A DNA stretch of 64,000 bases from Leishmania infantum JPCM5 (GCF_000002875.2 NC_009416.2:813501-877500), one strand, 5' to 3'. Shown: positions 9,301 to 19,555, counted from the stretch's first letter. Notes: a model not told the origin generated them from the letters alone. Program-made: numbers and translations.

Positions 9301-11233
9301 GCACGCGACGGCCCACAGCAGCGCCAGCGCACGTGCCCAGGTCCGTCGCGCTCCGCCATCCTCCACAATGACAGGGCCACGTGTCGAGCGCCGTGAGGGC
9401 GGGAGAGCGAGTCCGCAACAACGGCAACCCCACATGCCTCTCTGTGTTGTAGCTGGTCAAGCCATCCTCGCAGCAGTTCAGGCGCCAGCACCACTGCTCC
9501 ATACTCGGCGCGGGCGCCGCACGCAAGGCCGCCGCAGCTCCTTGCCCGTGTACACCTGTGCGCGCGTTATCACGATAGCGCACCGCGGCCGCACCTGACT
9601 TGGTGTCTGTCTGTGCTGTGCCGTCTGTCCACCGCGGGTAGCAGAGCTGCGTGACGCGGGAGAGTCGCTGCCTGCCTGCCGCTGGCTTTCTCTTCGTCTG
9701 GAGAGCCCGCCCGCAGCCCGCCTCGGGAGTGATATGCTGACGTGCACAAGGAACGAGAGCATGAGAATGACAACGAAAAAAAAAAATAGAGCGACGGGCG
9801 AAGGTACGTGGAGAGAGAGAGAGAGCAGCAGCGCGCGGCGAGTCAGAGAGAGAGGTCGGCACAGTTGAAGCAATGCGATGGTGCAACGGCGCATGAACAC
9901 GCGTAGAAAGAGGCGCCGGCAAGTGCACAGGATGTACAGAAAAGGAAAGAGGATCGCGGATGCCAGCCAAAGAGGAGGGGGTGAATCAAAGAGCACAGTA
10001 TGCGCATCACACGTGGAGGTGGCGCGCGCACACCACCGCAGACCCCCCCCCTGCGCAAGCAGGCGCGGGCGCAAAGAGATGCACAGGCGTATACCGCACC
10101 CTAAAGCATTAAGAGCAGCAAAGCACAAAGGCAGCGGGAAAAGGAAAGGGAAGAGGGGTGTCGGAGAACAATGGCGAAAGCCACGGCGGGCGTGGTAAAC
10201 GGTTGCATACGCTGTCCTGTGACACACCTGCTCACATGCACGCGCACGCGCACAGAGAAAAGAAAGAAGAAGAGCGTTGACGGCCAGCAACGCGAAGGCT
10301 TGATGGACGAAGGATGCACATCCACACATACACGAGCGAGAGCGAAATAAATGGCAATGGAGAAAAGTGAAAGCGTGGAGTACTAGAGGAGCGAAAAAAA
10401 AAGGGAGACGAGCATAAGGAGAGGGTGTGCAGCGTCGGTGCTCCCGCCATCCATACGAGGCACCTCAAACACAGTCGCCGCCCTTGTTGAGACAACACTC
10501 GAACACGCAACCAAAACAGCACATACAGATATATGGAAATATATAATAAGGAACACAGGCGGGAAAAGAAAGCGAGAGCGCACCCGTATACACGCACGTA
10601 GACCTAAGGCACACATCGGCAGGCGCTCTCACATGTGTGTCCACTCATTTGCGACCAAAGAGGCACGCAAGACGCACCACGTGCGCAGCTGCGGGAATGT
10701 GTACTAGCTCTGAGAACGGCTACCATACATGAAGAAACAAAGAAAAAAAGAGTGTACTCGCCGCAATCCGCTCGGCGACAGCCGCCGACTTCTTCGAGGT
10801 TTCTGCACTGCTGGTTGGCTACGCTGTCGCTAAAGCGCATACGCCACCGGTAATCCCGCCCCTGCCGTCACCACCGCGTGTCTGTTGTTCATAATCTTCC
10901 GTAAAACAAGCCCTTCCAGGCGTGGAGGGCAGCGGAGGGTTCTCGAAAAACAAAGGAAAAGAGCTTGGAGAAACATAAAGCGAAGCACAGCGAACACCGC
11001 ACACAAGAGTCGGCAAGAACTATCGGAGCCGCAACATGCACTCGCTCGTTGTCTCAGAGTCCTCGAGGAACTCACTCACATGCGAGACGTGATCCACTTG
11101 CACATGTGAAGAATCCACAGAAATGAAAAAGGATGTTGCCGGACGCTTCTTCGCATCATGCGTTGTACTCTTCGACTGGGCCGGCCTCCACTCGTCTCGC
11201 ACGCAGAGGACCATTCCAGTCCCGTAACTCTCA
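6331..11233. other. Longest spacer (4.9 kb) with a retroposon relic
   Basis: No host gene is supported. The region holds a TG run at 6820-6840, G-rich tracts near 7220-7270, and a GC-rich block at about 7935-9740 that is a decayed ingi/L1Tc-type retroposon (separate entry). The flanks, about 6331-7930 and 9740-11233, are ordinary purine/pyrimidine-biased spacer. Frames of 200-300 codons on the minus strand (for example 6684-7391 and 9478-10329) are low-complexity Ser/Leu/Arg/Cys strings and are not called. Confidence 0.6.
7935..9740 (-). mobile_element. Degenerate ingi/L1Tc-clade non-LTR retroposon (DIRE)
   Basis: A compositionally distinct, GC-rich block carries eroded reverse-transcriptase-element coding sequence on the minus strand. 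Around 9640-9570 the frame reads RWTDGTAQTDTKSGAAAVRY, the start of an RNase H domain (WTDG then SGAAAV). SPALTALDTWP (about 9405-9370) stands where the second acidic motif (TDSxSxLxAL) belongs, but its Asp is lost. HCGWEPKGRLNKLAKQ and then TAWIPDLATG (about 9275-9170) match the domain's C-terminal part. A different frame, beginning near 9063, reads ELTRRQATLLAQLRTSTCPHFG, the QLRT segment that follows RNase H in ingi elements. The frameshift and stops show it is dead. Endonuclease and reverse transcriptase are absent, so it is 5'-truncated near 9740. The outer limits are drawn from base composition and are approximate. Confidence 0.65.
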
Positions 11234-13840
11234 TCACCGCCGTCTCTTCTTCTGCAAAGGCTGAATGCGGTCCCGCGTTCTGGCAATCGTTTTCTTCAGC
11301 TGCTCTGCCAACGAGCGAGGAATGCTGCCGTCTGTGGTGTAGATGTCAAAGAGAATGCGGCCAAGGTCACCCGTCAAATACGGATCGATGAAAGGGAGCA
11401 CGCGCTGCAGGATGTAGTATTGTCGCTGCGCCTCTGCGTGCAGCACGCATGACGCACTCGCACCACCTGTGCGCTGCAGCGTCGCGACCAGCCGCTCCTC
11501 TACCTCCTCGAAAAAAGGCTTGTAGAAGTTGAGCATGTGCGGCACAAACGTCGGCCGCATGCGAATCGGTGCGCACACCATGCGCGTGCACGGCACCCAG
11601 CGGCTCGTCCTGTTGACATCCACGAAGCCGTTCGCTCGCATCTCTTCCTCGACTACCTGGAATAGAGTACTCTCCGCCTCCTGAAAGTACTTGAGAACGT
11701 CCTTGTATTGTTCATCGGTGCAGCTACGGTCGCCGACAAACACAGGCTGACCGACGTACCTGCTGAGGTGGCTGTCGGCGCGCTGCATGCTGCGCTGTCC
11801 GCTGCTACTGGTGCGTGCAGTGGTCAGCACCCGGCGATACGCTTCAGATGGCATGTGCAGGTTCACGACAATCAGGTTCACATCCTTGTATGAAAGCGTC
11901 GGAGAGCGCACCATTGAGGTTGCCGTGGTCACGGAGGCCCCGAGATCGCCGTCGCCGCCCTCGTGAAGAGCGTGGCAGGGGAAGGGGGGGAGGTTGAGTG
12001 GCAGGCACTCCGCGTCCACAGAGCGGCAGCCGTGGCTCGATCCGTGTCGGCGTTGCGCGATTAGCGGGGAAGTTGCATCGCGATGCAGAGGCGTGCGGTC
12101 CCCCTCGTTTGATTTTACGATTTTCACGTCGTCCGCAAGCCCGTTGCCGCCGGGGCCCCGCATCGATGAGCACCCTTTCCAGGATGCGTAGTGGCCGACG
12201 TCGCTGCTCGCTACACCACTGGTTCGGGAGCCTGTGGTGTCAGCGCTGCCAGAGCTGGACACTGCAGCGGACTTGCACCACTTCCACTCGCTCGCCTCTT
12301 CGGTTTTGCTGCTCTTTGGTGCTGTTGCCGAGGAGCTTGAGATGGTGGCAGCGACGGACGCCGCTTTCTGTGCTTGCTGGTCGCAACTACTACGATTCTG
12401 CTGGTCTTCCAGCGACGGCGCGAGCTCGGCGGTGTCGGGCGCCCTTGTGATGTCACGACCATACCGCAGTCCCAGATCGCGAAGCTTCGCCGAGGTCGCG
12501 AGGAGCAGATAATCGGCCTGGAAGAAACGATACACCTTGTGCTGGCGCCGCAAATCGAGCATGTCCGACATCTGCAGCCCATAGCGCACCACGCCCAGCT
12601 CAGAGAGGTTGTTGTCGATGAAGAAGACGGAGTCCCACTCGCTGGACATGGCAAGCGACCAGACGACGTCCATCTTGCGGTATACTTTGCCGTTCACGAA
12701 CGCTGTGTTGCGCGACGGTGGGAAGAACGTGCTCATTGACGCGAGTGTGATGCCCCACACCTCCGGTCGAAGAATGAGCCATCGGCCCTGCTGTTCTGCC
12801 TTGTCGTCCAGCTGCCCATCGAAGGTGCGGTTGCACGTCGGCGACGCCCTCGGGTCGTCCAGAAACGCAGAGTCCTCTTCCTGTTCGCTGCGTTCCCGCA
12901 CGGTGGCGAGGCGCACCACAACCGTGCCTGATGCAAAGTGTCGCAGGTCGTGGTCGCTCAAGTCATCTCTAGCCGCTCGGCCTCCACTGCATGCACCGGT
13001 TTGACTGGTCACCGACGACGCTGACGCCGGCTGCGCCTTTGTCCGGCTGCCACCCCCGCAACGGAGAAAGTTCGCAAATAACGACTTCCCTTTCTGCGCG
13101 CCTCCGCGAGACGAGGCTGGCGGCGAGGAGGAACGACCTGTGTAGCCGGCCGTCGTACGGCCATCGCCGGTGGAGCCAGTGGTGCGCTCCAGAAAGGGCC
13201 GCACGCACCACAGTCGCCCGCCCGGCCTCTCTAAGACATCGTCGATGCTCCCTTGCGAGAGAAGCAAATGGCGCGCGGTGTCACCGGCGCTGCGGAAGAG
13301 TTCAACCAGTTCCGAATCCCGGAACACAGTGTTCTGACGAACCCCGCTGGCTCCGGATGCAACGAGGGTGTCGTCCACGTCCCATATGCACAGCACCTTT
13401 GGCCGGCGTGGCTCGACGCCCTTCAACGACTGGCAACGGCTCAGTCGCAGCCGCGAGCTGGTCGGCGTCGGCGACGTTTGCGACGGAGCAATTAAGAAAG
13501 GAGTGGCCTTCTCGTCCTCCGACCCGATATCCGCCTCAATCAAAGAAAGAGGTGACCGCTTCGACGCCATCGGTGCGTGTGTAGCGAAAGGGGTTTGGGC
13601 GCTCGTCGTAAGAATCGAAGTCTGCTTCCGCGGCGACGGCGGGCGAGTCGAATACGACAACCTACTCAGCGCATCACCCAGGTGAATGGTGCTCGTGTAC
13701 GCCGATGGGAGGTACGGAGCGCCGTCGTTTGTCTTGAAGTCGCCGCTGTCAATAGGCTCCTTCAGCAGTCCTACGACGGAGCTAACATCGGCATAGTTAC
13801 ACGCCGCAACGAAATGGGGGTGCAACTGAACTGTACTCAT
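11234..13840 (-). CDS. HAD-superfamily hydrolase-like protein
   Basis: The 868-residue product has a disordered Ser/Thr/Pro-rich N-terminus (about 1-145), then KVLCIWDVDDTLVASG (149-163). The DVDDT there is a haloacid dehalogenase motif I, with the nucleophile at D154 and the acid/base at D156. After a long low-complexity insertion comes a second conserved block. In it GKVYRKMDVVW may supply the motif III lysine and SVFFIDNN the motif IV acidic residues that bind magnesium. The WDVDDT context resembles the Eyes-absent type phosphatases, but that is only suggestive. A further folded C-terminal region (about the last 170 residues) ends in a basic QKKRRR tail. It could be a phosphatase; the substrate is unknown. 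Frame and codon usage are consistent along its length. Confidence 0.7.
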   Translation of the reverse strand: MSTVQLHPHFVAACNYADVSSVVGLLKEPIDSGDFKTNDGAPYLPSAYTSTIHLGDALSRLSYSTRPPSPRKQTSILTTSAQTPFATHAPMASKRSPLSLIEADIGSEDEKATPFLIAPSQTSPTPTSSRLRLSRCQSLKGVEPRRPKVLCIWDVDDTLVASGASGVRQNTVFRDSELVELFRSAGDTARHLLLSQGSIDDVLERPGGRLWCVRPFLERTTGSTGDGRTTAGYTGRSSSPPASSRGGAQKGKSLFANFLRCGGGSRTKAQPASASSVTSQTGACSGGRAARDDLSDHDLRHFASGTVVVRLATVRERSEQEEDSAFLDDPRASPTCNRTFDGQLDDKAEQQGRWLILRPEVWGITLASMSTFFPPSRNTAFVNGKVYRKMDVVWSLAMSSEWDSVFFIDNNLSELGVVRYGLQMSDMLDLRRQHKVYRFFQADYLLLATSAKLRDLGLRYGRDITRAPDTAELAPSLEDQQNRSSCDQQAQKAASVAATISSSSATAPKSSKTEEASEWKWCKSAAVSSSGSADTTGSRTSGVASSDVGHYASWKGCSSMRGPGGNGLADDVKIVKSNEGDRTPLHRDATSPLIAQRRHGSSHGCRSVDAECLPLNLPPFPCHALHEGGDGDLGASVTTATSMVRSPTLSYKDVNLIVVNLHMPSEAYRRVLTTARTSSSGQRSMQRADSHLSRYVGQPVFVGDRSCTDEQYKDVLKYFQEAESTLFQVVEEEMRANGFVDVNRTSRWVPCTRMVCAPIRMRPTFVPHMLNFYKPFFEEVEERLVATLQRTGGASASCVLHAEAQRQYYILQRVLPFIDPYLTGDLGRILFDIYTTDGSIPRSLAEQLKKTIARTRDRIQPLQKKRRR

Positions 13841-14984
13841 CTTCGATCCTCCCCTTGCTACACAAAGAGTTAAAGGTAAGAAAAAAAAAACAGCAACTCC
13901 TTATATGCGTCTACCCCCGTTTACGTGTGTGTGTGCGTGATTAAGAGGAGAGTGTGTGAGACAGAGATGGCATGACGTGCAAAAGTGTGGAGAAGCAGCT
14001 AAACAATCGAATGACGACAAAAGCGGTCACGATTTCCTCTTACCGCTGTGGTTTTCGTGGGCATTGAGGCCGAAGAAAACCCCCCAGTGCGTGGTATCTC
14101 AGGTTTCACTAGCCAAACTCCGTGCGGTGAAGCCAGGCAGCCTCCCTATCCCCTTCCGATGCACAGCCACCTCTGGTGGTGACAGGGTTGAGTGCCTACG
14201 GCGTAGGGGAAGGCCAGAGCGATGCATCGCGACTGATGTGGACGGCCAGGCTCTGCACGGCGCCGCGTCAGAGCGCTCTGCGACGGTGCGCACGCTTGCA
14301 CTAACCCATATGATTAGGCAGAGTGTCATCGCGGCTCCAACGCATCCCACGCCCGGCCCTAACTGCCCACTGGTGTGGGGAGCCCGAGTACCATCCCTGA
14401 TGGTGGACACACACCGTGCGGCGACCGGCATGATGGGGGAGCGGCCTGCGAGGCGGCCGTGGTGGGTAGAGTTTGAGGCAGAGGCCATGCTCAGATGGCT
14501 GAGTCGGCGCATTGCTGCAGCACGTGTGTCTCACGCTGCTTCGCACCAGGCGATGCGGTGCCTGTGACGGGCCAGGGGTAGACTGGAGAGTGACTCATGT
14601 GGTACAGCAAAGTGGGCACGTTGAACATCATCGAAGAAAAAGCATCCACTTGCCTCTCCCCACCCCACCTCCTGCTGTGCCGCGTCGACTTGGTTTGCAG
14701 TGCGAGAGAGAAACACGAAAACGAAAGGGGCGCATGCCAAAGTACACGCAAGCGGCAGTTGGGCTGGGCAGTGGTGATTCACGTGAATCTGCGTGGTTTC
14801 ACGTGCAGATGTGTACGGTGTGCACCGACCAACGTGAAAAGATAGCAACAACGACACTGAAGAAAGAAGCACCAAGAGAAAAAGCGGTCATTGACGAAGC
14901 GACAACAGCGCCGTCCGCTTCTGTGCAAGAAAGCTAAGAGGCGATGATCCGGTGTGGGTAGGAGGGGGAGCTGGTGATGCAGTG
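13841..14984. other. Intergenic spacer with a SIDER2-like element
   Basis: This is the 3' flank of the XK-like gene. Apart from the retroposon at about 14060-14578 it is ordinary spacer, with an A run near 13879-13890 just upstream of the HAD gene start. Open frames on both strands coincide with the element and are not called. Confidence 0.6.
14060..14578 (-). mobile_element. SIDER2-like short degenerate retroposon
   Basis: A block of about 0.5 kb is GC-rich and non-coding, unlike the surrounding spacer. Read on the minus strand it opens near 14578 with CCCCTGGCCCGTCACAGG and then CCTGGTGCG, which resembles the conserved 5' signature shared by SIDER elements and ingi/L1Tc retroposons. Length and position in a 3' flank match SIDER2, the family spread through Leishmania 3' untranslated regions and linked to mRNA destabilisation. 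It lies downstream of the XK-like gene stop at 14985, so would be in that transcript. The 3' limit is approximate. Assignment rests on remembered family features, not an alignment. Confidence 0.6.
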
Positions 14985-17051
14985 CTATGCCAGGACGTAG
15001 TGATCGACAGCCCGCTGCGTAATGCGCACTCCGCGAAAGAACTCGACCAACAACATCGTTAACCAGGCTACGATGGATAGGCACATCAACCCGAAGATTG
15101 CGATGCTTGGTATCATCCACTTGCTGAAGGAGGGTTTGAAGATGACGCACTCTCGGCTTGCCGCACCCACGTTAACGTACACGAGAAAGGCGATTTGCAT
15201 GAGCATCACGGGGATACCGATGGCACCCATGCCTCGCGAGAAGGGCAAGTTGACGCACACAACCACGATTACAATGATAGAGAGGCCGAGGACGGACATG
15301 TAGATGGCGGGGAAGATAATCGCGGTTCCCGCGCAGGAGTGCAGGTTGAGTATAAGCACGACAAGGGTCACCGTCTGGGCAACGAAAAAGTATATGGTGA
15401 AGAAGACAAACACCTTCGTGACGATGTCAGATGGATGGACGCGGCGGGCAAGCACGCGCGTGTGGTCTTTGGCGCTGATGCTTTGGCTCGATAGAACCGC
15501 AAACCCGCAGCCGTTGCACGAGTGCGTGAAGAAGGCAATGCGGTGGTAGGCGAAGATTGACATGGTTATCAACGTCAGCGAGCAGCCCAAGAGTAGCCAG
15601 TAACACGCGCCATGAAGGTAGCGATGGTTTCGGCGAATATCGCTGATGAAGAGGAATGTCTGCAGAATCATTTGCGGCAGGGCGTAAAAGCAGCCGTTGG
15701 TAATGTGCTGGACAAGAGTGCCGTTGCGCAGATCGTACCGGATAATGAAAAAACTCTTCGCGTTGGCCGAAATCTCGTACCGCAGCAACACGTAGCTAAG
15801 CATGATCTCGTACACAGGGATGATGGGTACAATCCGAAAGAGGTTGTCCGGGTAGCGCCACACTTGATTCTCATAGCGTTTGATCTTGCCTTCCTCCGCC
15901 CGCATGGTGGCGACAAGACTCACCACGTAGCCGCCAACGTATGTGATGATGATCCAGTAGCCGTTGTTGCGGTGCTCGGGCTGCTGGAACCAAAACACCA
16001 CCGACCACAGTACCATGGCGGTGAACGTCAACGTCACCAGCACGCCAATCCAGCTAATCGCGATGCTGATGTAGTGCAGCACGTCGAAGACAAAGAATAT
16101 GCAGAAGCTGGGTTTCTCCAAATTTTCGAGCAGATACGGGTAGTCGATGAGCAGCTCCACGTAGTCGAAACCGGAGTAGCGCAGGAGCACCATCTGCTGA
16201 AAGGTGATGCGGCTTGTGCGGATGCTGCACAGAGACCGGACGTAGTTGAGCAGATCGCCAGACACGACGTCGCCGTCGTAGGGATCGCCAGCAAGCACCT
16301 CGTCAAGCTTTGCCTGCACCACAGACTGCACACGAGGATCGTCAATGTCGACGCGGCCAGAGTCAAGGAAAACTTTCAGCAGTGCCGGGCTCCCACTCAC
16401 TAATTCGAAGATCTCGCCGTCTACGAGCTCGTTGCTGGCCTTCAGGGTTGCGAGGATAATGTTCATGAACACGTCAGAGCCGGTCTGCATAAACAGCAGC
16501 AACGTGTCTTTCAGGTTTAGGTTCACCTGATCGGGATCGCTATCCTCTTGCACATCATTGCCTTCCACGGAGCTTGCCGATTCAGTGGACGGGGCCACCT
16601 CAATGGGGCTGCGGTGCTCAGACCTGTCAAACTCCCAGCCACCGCTGCTGCTGCTGCTGCTGATCCTATCTGGGATGTTACTACCAGCAGCTACGCCGCT
16701 GCTGCGATTAGGGCCGGTGAGTGTCAGCTGAGCGTTGAAGGACGCGTCGCCGCCAGGCTCGTGCGGCGAGCCATTTCTGGGCTCTAAAAACAGACCAGAC
16801 GCAGCGTTGACACCCTTGTATAACATTGAAGATAGCCACCCAGCGCCACGTCTACTACCCTGATGACGATTCGTGTCCTTGTTGTCAGCCTCTTCGCCAC
16901 CGGCGTACGGCTGGCGAGAGGCGCCGGCTGACACCACGCCGCGCGTGGAGCTCTCAGTGGAGTCTGCGCCATCGCCGTGTGTGGACCCGACATCCATCGC
17001 CGCCTCATGTGAGGCCCCGTCGTCAGATGAGTCCACAAATCGGACGCGCAT
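14985..17051 (-). CDS. Polytopic membrane protein, XK-related-like
   Basis: The 688-residue product has a charged, disordered N-terminal region (about 1-180) and then about eight to ten hydrophobic segments, ending close to the C-terminus. One helix contains LPQMILQTFLFI, which recalls the PQLxLQ core helix of XK-related lipid scramblases, and aromatic-rich helices around it fit that topology. The similarity is short, so the family call is tentative. A soluble stretch before the first membrane segment (NLNLKDTLLLFMQTG and after) looks helical and conserved. The start is placed at the Met of MRVRFVDSS. The frame is open 180 codons upstream, but that stretch is Ser/Arg/Leu-rich, contains a GGT-repeat tract and looks untranslated. 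A lipid transporter or scramblase role is inference only. Confidence 0.6.
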   Translation of the reverse strand: MRVRFVDSSDDGASHEAAMDVGSTHGDGADSTESSTRGVVSAGASRQPYAGGEEADNKDTNRHQGSRRGAGWLSSMLYKGVNAASGLFLEPRNGSPHEPGGDASFNAQLTLTGPNRSSGVAAGSNIPDRISSSSSSGGWEFDRSEHRSPIEVAPSTESASSVEGNDVQEDSDPDQVNLNLKDTLLLFMQTGSDVFMNIILATLKASNELVDGEIFELVSGSPALLKVFLDSGRVDIDDPRVQSVVQAKLDEVLAGDPYDGDVVSGDLLNYVRSLCSIRTSRITFQQMVLLRYSGFDYVELLIDYPYLLENLEKPSFCIFFVFDVLHYISIAISWIGVLVTLTFTAMVLWSVVFWFQQPEHRNNGYWIIITYVGGYVVSLVATMRAEEGKIKRYENQVWRYPDNLFRIVPIIPVYEIMLSYVLLRYEISANAKSFFIIRYDLRNGTLVQHITNGCFYALPQMILQTFLFISDIRRNHRYLHGACYWLLLGCSLTLITMSIFAYHRIAFFTHSCNGCGFAVLSSQSISAKDHTRVLARRVHPSDIVTKVFVFFTIYFFVAQTVTLVVLILNLHSCAGTAIIFPAIYMSVLGLSIIVIVVVCVNLPFSRGMGAIGIPVMLMQIAFLVYVNVGAASRECVIFKPSFSKWMIPSIAIFGLMCLSIVAWLTMLLVEFFRGVRITQRAVDHYVLA

Positions 17052-18340
17052 TTCAATGCGCTTGAGCGTATATGATATCCCCGGTGGTTCACGTGTGCTG
17101 TGAGGAAGGGAACAACAGAGACAGGTGGACAATGCCTGTCTGCACACTTGTGGCTGTGTCTGCGTGGTGAAGCAACACAGTTTGCGGAGAAGGACGAGCT
17201 TTTGCGTACGTGCACGCTGCCGTAGCAGTAGCTGCTCGTGTTGAGAAGTTATGGGAAAGGAAGGAGCAGCAGCAGAGTGCAGTAGCGCGAGCAAGAGTGT
17301 GTGGAGAGAGAAGAGAACCGAGTTGTGCCGATCGTGTCGGCGGTGTGCAGATGGTGGTGGTGGTGGTGGTGATCGCGCTTTGACAGCGAGGCAGTCGTTG
17401 TGGTAGTGTTTCACCCGTGTAGAGAAAAGGAGGCCATGAAAAGAAAGACGCAAAGCCCGAGTGCCCAAATCTTTGAGAGGCGCAATACCGGTTCGGCCCG
17501 TCCCCGGAATGCGCCGTCTCAACGCAACGCGTGTTTGCAAAAACTCGGTCGTTCGCGAATGAAGCCGAGACAGAGAGCTGTGCGAGGGCACTTAGAAGGG
17601 AGATAAAGAGGCGATGAAAATAACGAGGCAGAAGCCTCAACGGCAGTGAATCCAACAGGAGACGTAGAGAGACGGGGACGTCAGCACTGAGAACAAGACG
17701 TCCGCTCTTGGAAAGAGTTTGAAAGGTTCTACCATTCGTCTTTTAGGCAGCCCCAGACATCCCGCGACTGTGGCTGGTAGCGCTGTGGCCCGGCGGGAGT
17801 ACTGCGCAGGCAATGTAGAGGTGATTACTTGTTGCTTTTCGGCGCGCATGCCGTTGCGGGGGTTGGGGTTCGGTGGCTGTGCGTGCTCTTTTCGCGGCTG
17901 CAGAACCTCCGTTTACGCACCTCGCAAGTGGCGTCTCTCTCGTCTTCCCCTCCGTCATATGATGACGGCAGCTTTACGTTTGTTTGGTTCCTTCTCGCTG
18001 CTAAGGCAACACAACATGCTCTCAAATAGGAGAAAAGGGGACGCGGGAGGCACGCGTTGAGGCTGCCAACGGACATTCACATCCACACCCCTCCCCACCC
18101 GCACCTCTTCTCCTTCGACCTCACGCGCACACATGCACACGTACTCGCACGAGCAGGCGAGCCTTCACGCCTTCCATACACATCCCGAAAAAAAAAAACA
18201 AGTCGGTGAAAGCGACCCTATAGACTGAAGCGCATGGCATGGGGAGGGGAAGGACGTGTCTTTGCCTCTCTCCACCCTCATTAACTCCCGCAGCTCCTCC
18301 ACACCTGTACAGTCGCCGCCTCCCAGCACTCTTTTTGACG
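17052..18340. other. Intergenic spacer between CstF64 and XK-like genes
   Basis: It holds a GGT/ACC repeat at about 17350-17372 and an A run at 18188-18198. The minus-strand frame extends through 17052-17591 without a stop, but the encoded string is low-complexity. No separate gene or RNA was recognised. Confidence 0.6.
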
Positions 18341-19555
18341 TCATAAATCTTGAGACATCTCCAAGAGGCGCTTCTGGAGCACCTCCAACTGCTTCCGCTG
18401 CGCTGGATCCGGCACCTGCGCGAAGTCGCGCGCCGACATAGTCAGCACCCGCTCCACATCTTCCTCACTCATGCTTTGGATGAGCTCCAGTACTTCATCG
18501 CGCTCCGCCTCCGTCATCGGGGTCGATGGTGGCACAAGGGACGTCTGGGACCCGGAGGGGGCAGCCGCCGACGAAGAAGCGCTCTCGGTGGCGGTATCGC
18601 GCTTGCGGGCACCACGCGCCTCGCCACTTTTGGCCGCCGACTTCGCCTCCTTCTTGGCCGGCGTTGGCGACTCTGCCGGGGGTCGCTGGGGCGTCTGCTG
18701 AGGTGTTGGCAAGGGGGGTTGATGCGACGGCGTCGGCTGCTGGGGTGACAGTGGCTGCGCTAGCTCCGCCTCTGCCTCCGCAGCCCTTCGCGACTGGTAC
18801 GCAGCACGAGGCAGCGAGCCTAGTGGGATTCGCCCGGCGTGTTGCAGCGTCATGATCACCGCCGACTTCAGCGCCGGGTTGTTGTGTAGCAAACGCTTTG
18901 CCTCGTTTGGACGCTCCAACGCCAGCACGCGCAGCTGCTCCACAGCCGAATACGCCTCCTCCGTGGCCATGCCGCGCAACGCGTCAAGTACGAGGGAGCC
19001 GTCGCGGCCGAGAATCGGATCCGTGTAGAAGCGCGGGAACTGCATCGTCTCTCGTCCGGCCTTGTCTGTGGTTAGCTGCTGTGACTGCTCCTGTTTCTGT
19101 TGCGGTTGTGAAGAGAATGGAACACGCGCCATCGGAGCACGCATGCCACCGCCACGGCCCATTCCAGAACCATAAGGCGGACGCGATGAGTTCGGAGACG
19201 GATACGGCTCTCGCGGTCGCTTGCGGAATGTGGAATGGTCAGCGGGTCCACTGCCGCCGCCGCCGGGGCCTGCACGCAAAGGTCCGTGAAGTGTGGTGCT
19301 GCGCGCCGCCGTCACCCGCATCGCACGCTCGCCAAAGGTGGTGCCATCAAGGCGGCGAATAGCCTCCTCCGCTGTCTTTTCATCCATGTATCCGGCGATG
19401 CCATAGCGGAAGTCCTTCCCTGGCGCCGGGCCGAAGATGGTGAAGCTCACGACATGGCCGACGGACTCGAAATGTTGACGCAGCTTCTCCTTCTCGATGA
19501 CGAGAGACACACCGGTGAAGAAGACGCTGGACGCCACAGAGTTGCGGTCTTCCAT
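18341..19555 (-). CDS. Cleavage stimulation factor 64 kDa subunit (CstF64)
   Basis: The 404-residue product shows the three CstF64 parts in order. An N-terminal RRM has RNP2 VFFTGV (11-16) and RNP1 FRYGIAGY (49-56). A hinge region follows at about 190-245 (LRGMATEEAYSAVEQL, then RPNEAKRLLHNNPALKSAV), the part that binds CstF77/symplekin. The C-terminal three-helix domain is EEDVERVLTMSARDFAQVPD, then RKQLEVLQKRLLEM. CstF64 binds GU-rich RNA downstream of poly(A) sites. In trypanosomatids polyadenylation is coupled to trans-splicing of the next gene, so this is a core mRNA maturation factor. A Gly/Pro/Gln-rich linker separates the domains. The start is the Met of MEDRNSVASS; 98 open codons upstream look like leader. 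Confidence 0.88.
   Translation of the reverse strand: MEDRNSVASSVFFTGVSLVIEKEKLRQHFESVGHVVSFTIFGPAPGKDFRYGIAGYMDEKTAEEAIRRLDGTTFGERAMRVTAARSTTLHGPLRAGPGGGGSGPADHSTFRKRPREPYPSPNSSRPPYGSGMGRGGGMRAPMARVPFSSQPQQKQEQSQQLTTDKAGRETMQFPRFYTDPILGRDGSLVLDALRGMATEEAYSAVEQLRVLALERPNEAKRLLHNNPALKSAVIMTLQHAGRIPLGSLPRAAYQSRRAAEAEAELAQPLSPQQPTPSHQPPLPTPQQTPQRPPAESPTPAKKEAKSAAKSGEARGARKRDTATESASSSAAAPSGSQTSLVPPSTPMTEAERDEVLELIQSMSEEDVERVLTMSARDFAQVPDPAQRKQLEVLQKRLLEMSQDL

Noticed and set aside
9478..10329. A 283-codon minus-strand frame upstream of the retroposon relic
   Set aside because: Low-complexity Leu/Ser/Phe/Arg/Cys string spanning pyrimidine-rich spacer and running partly over the relic in a different frame.
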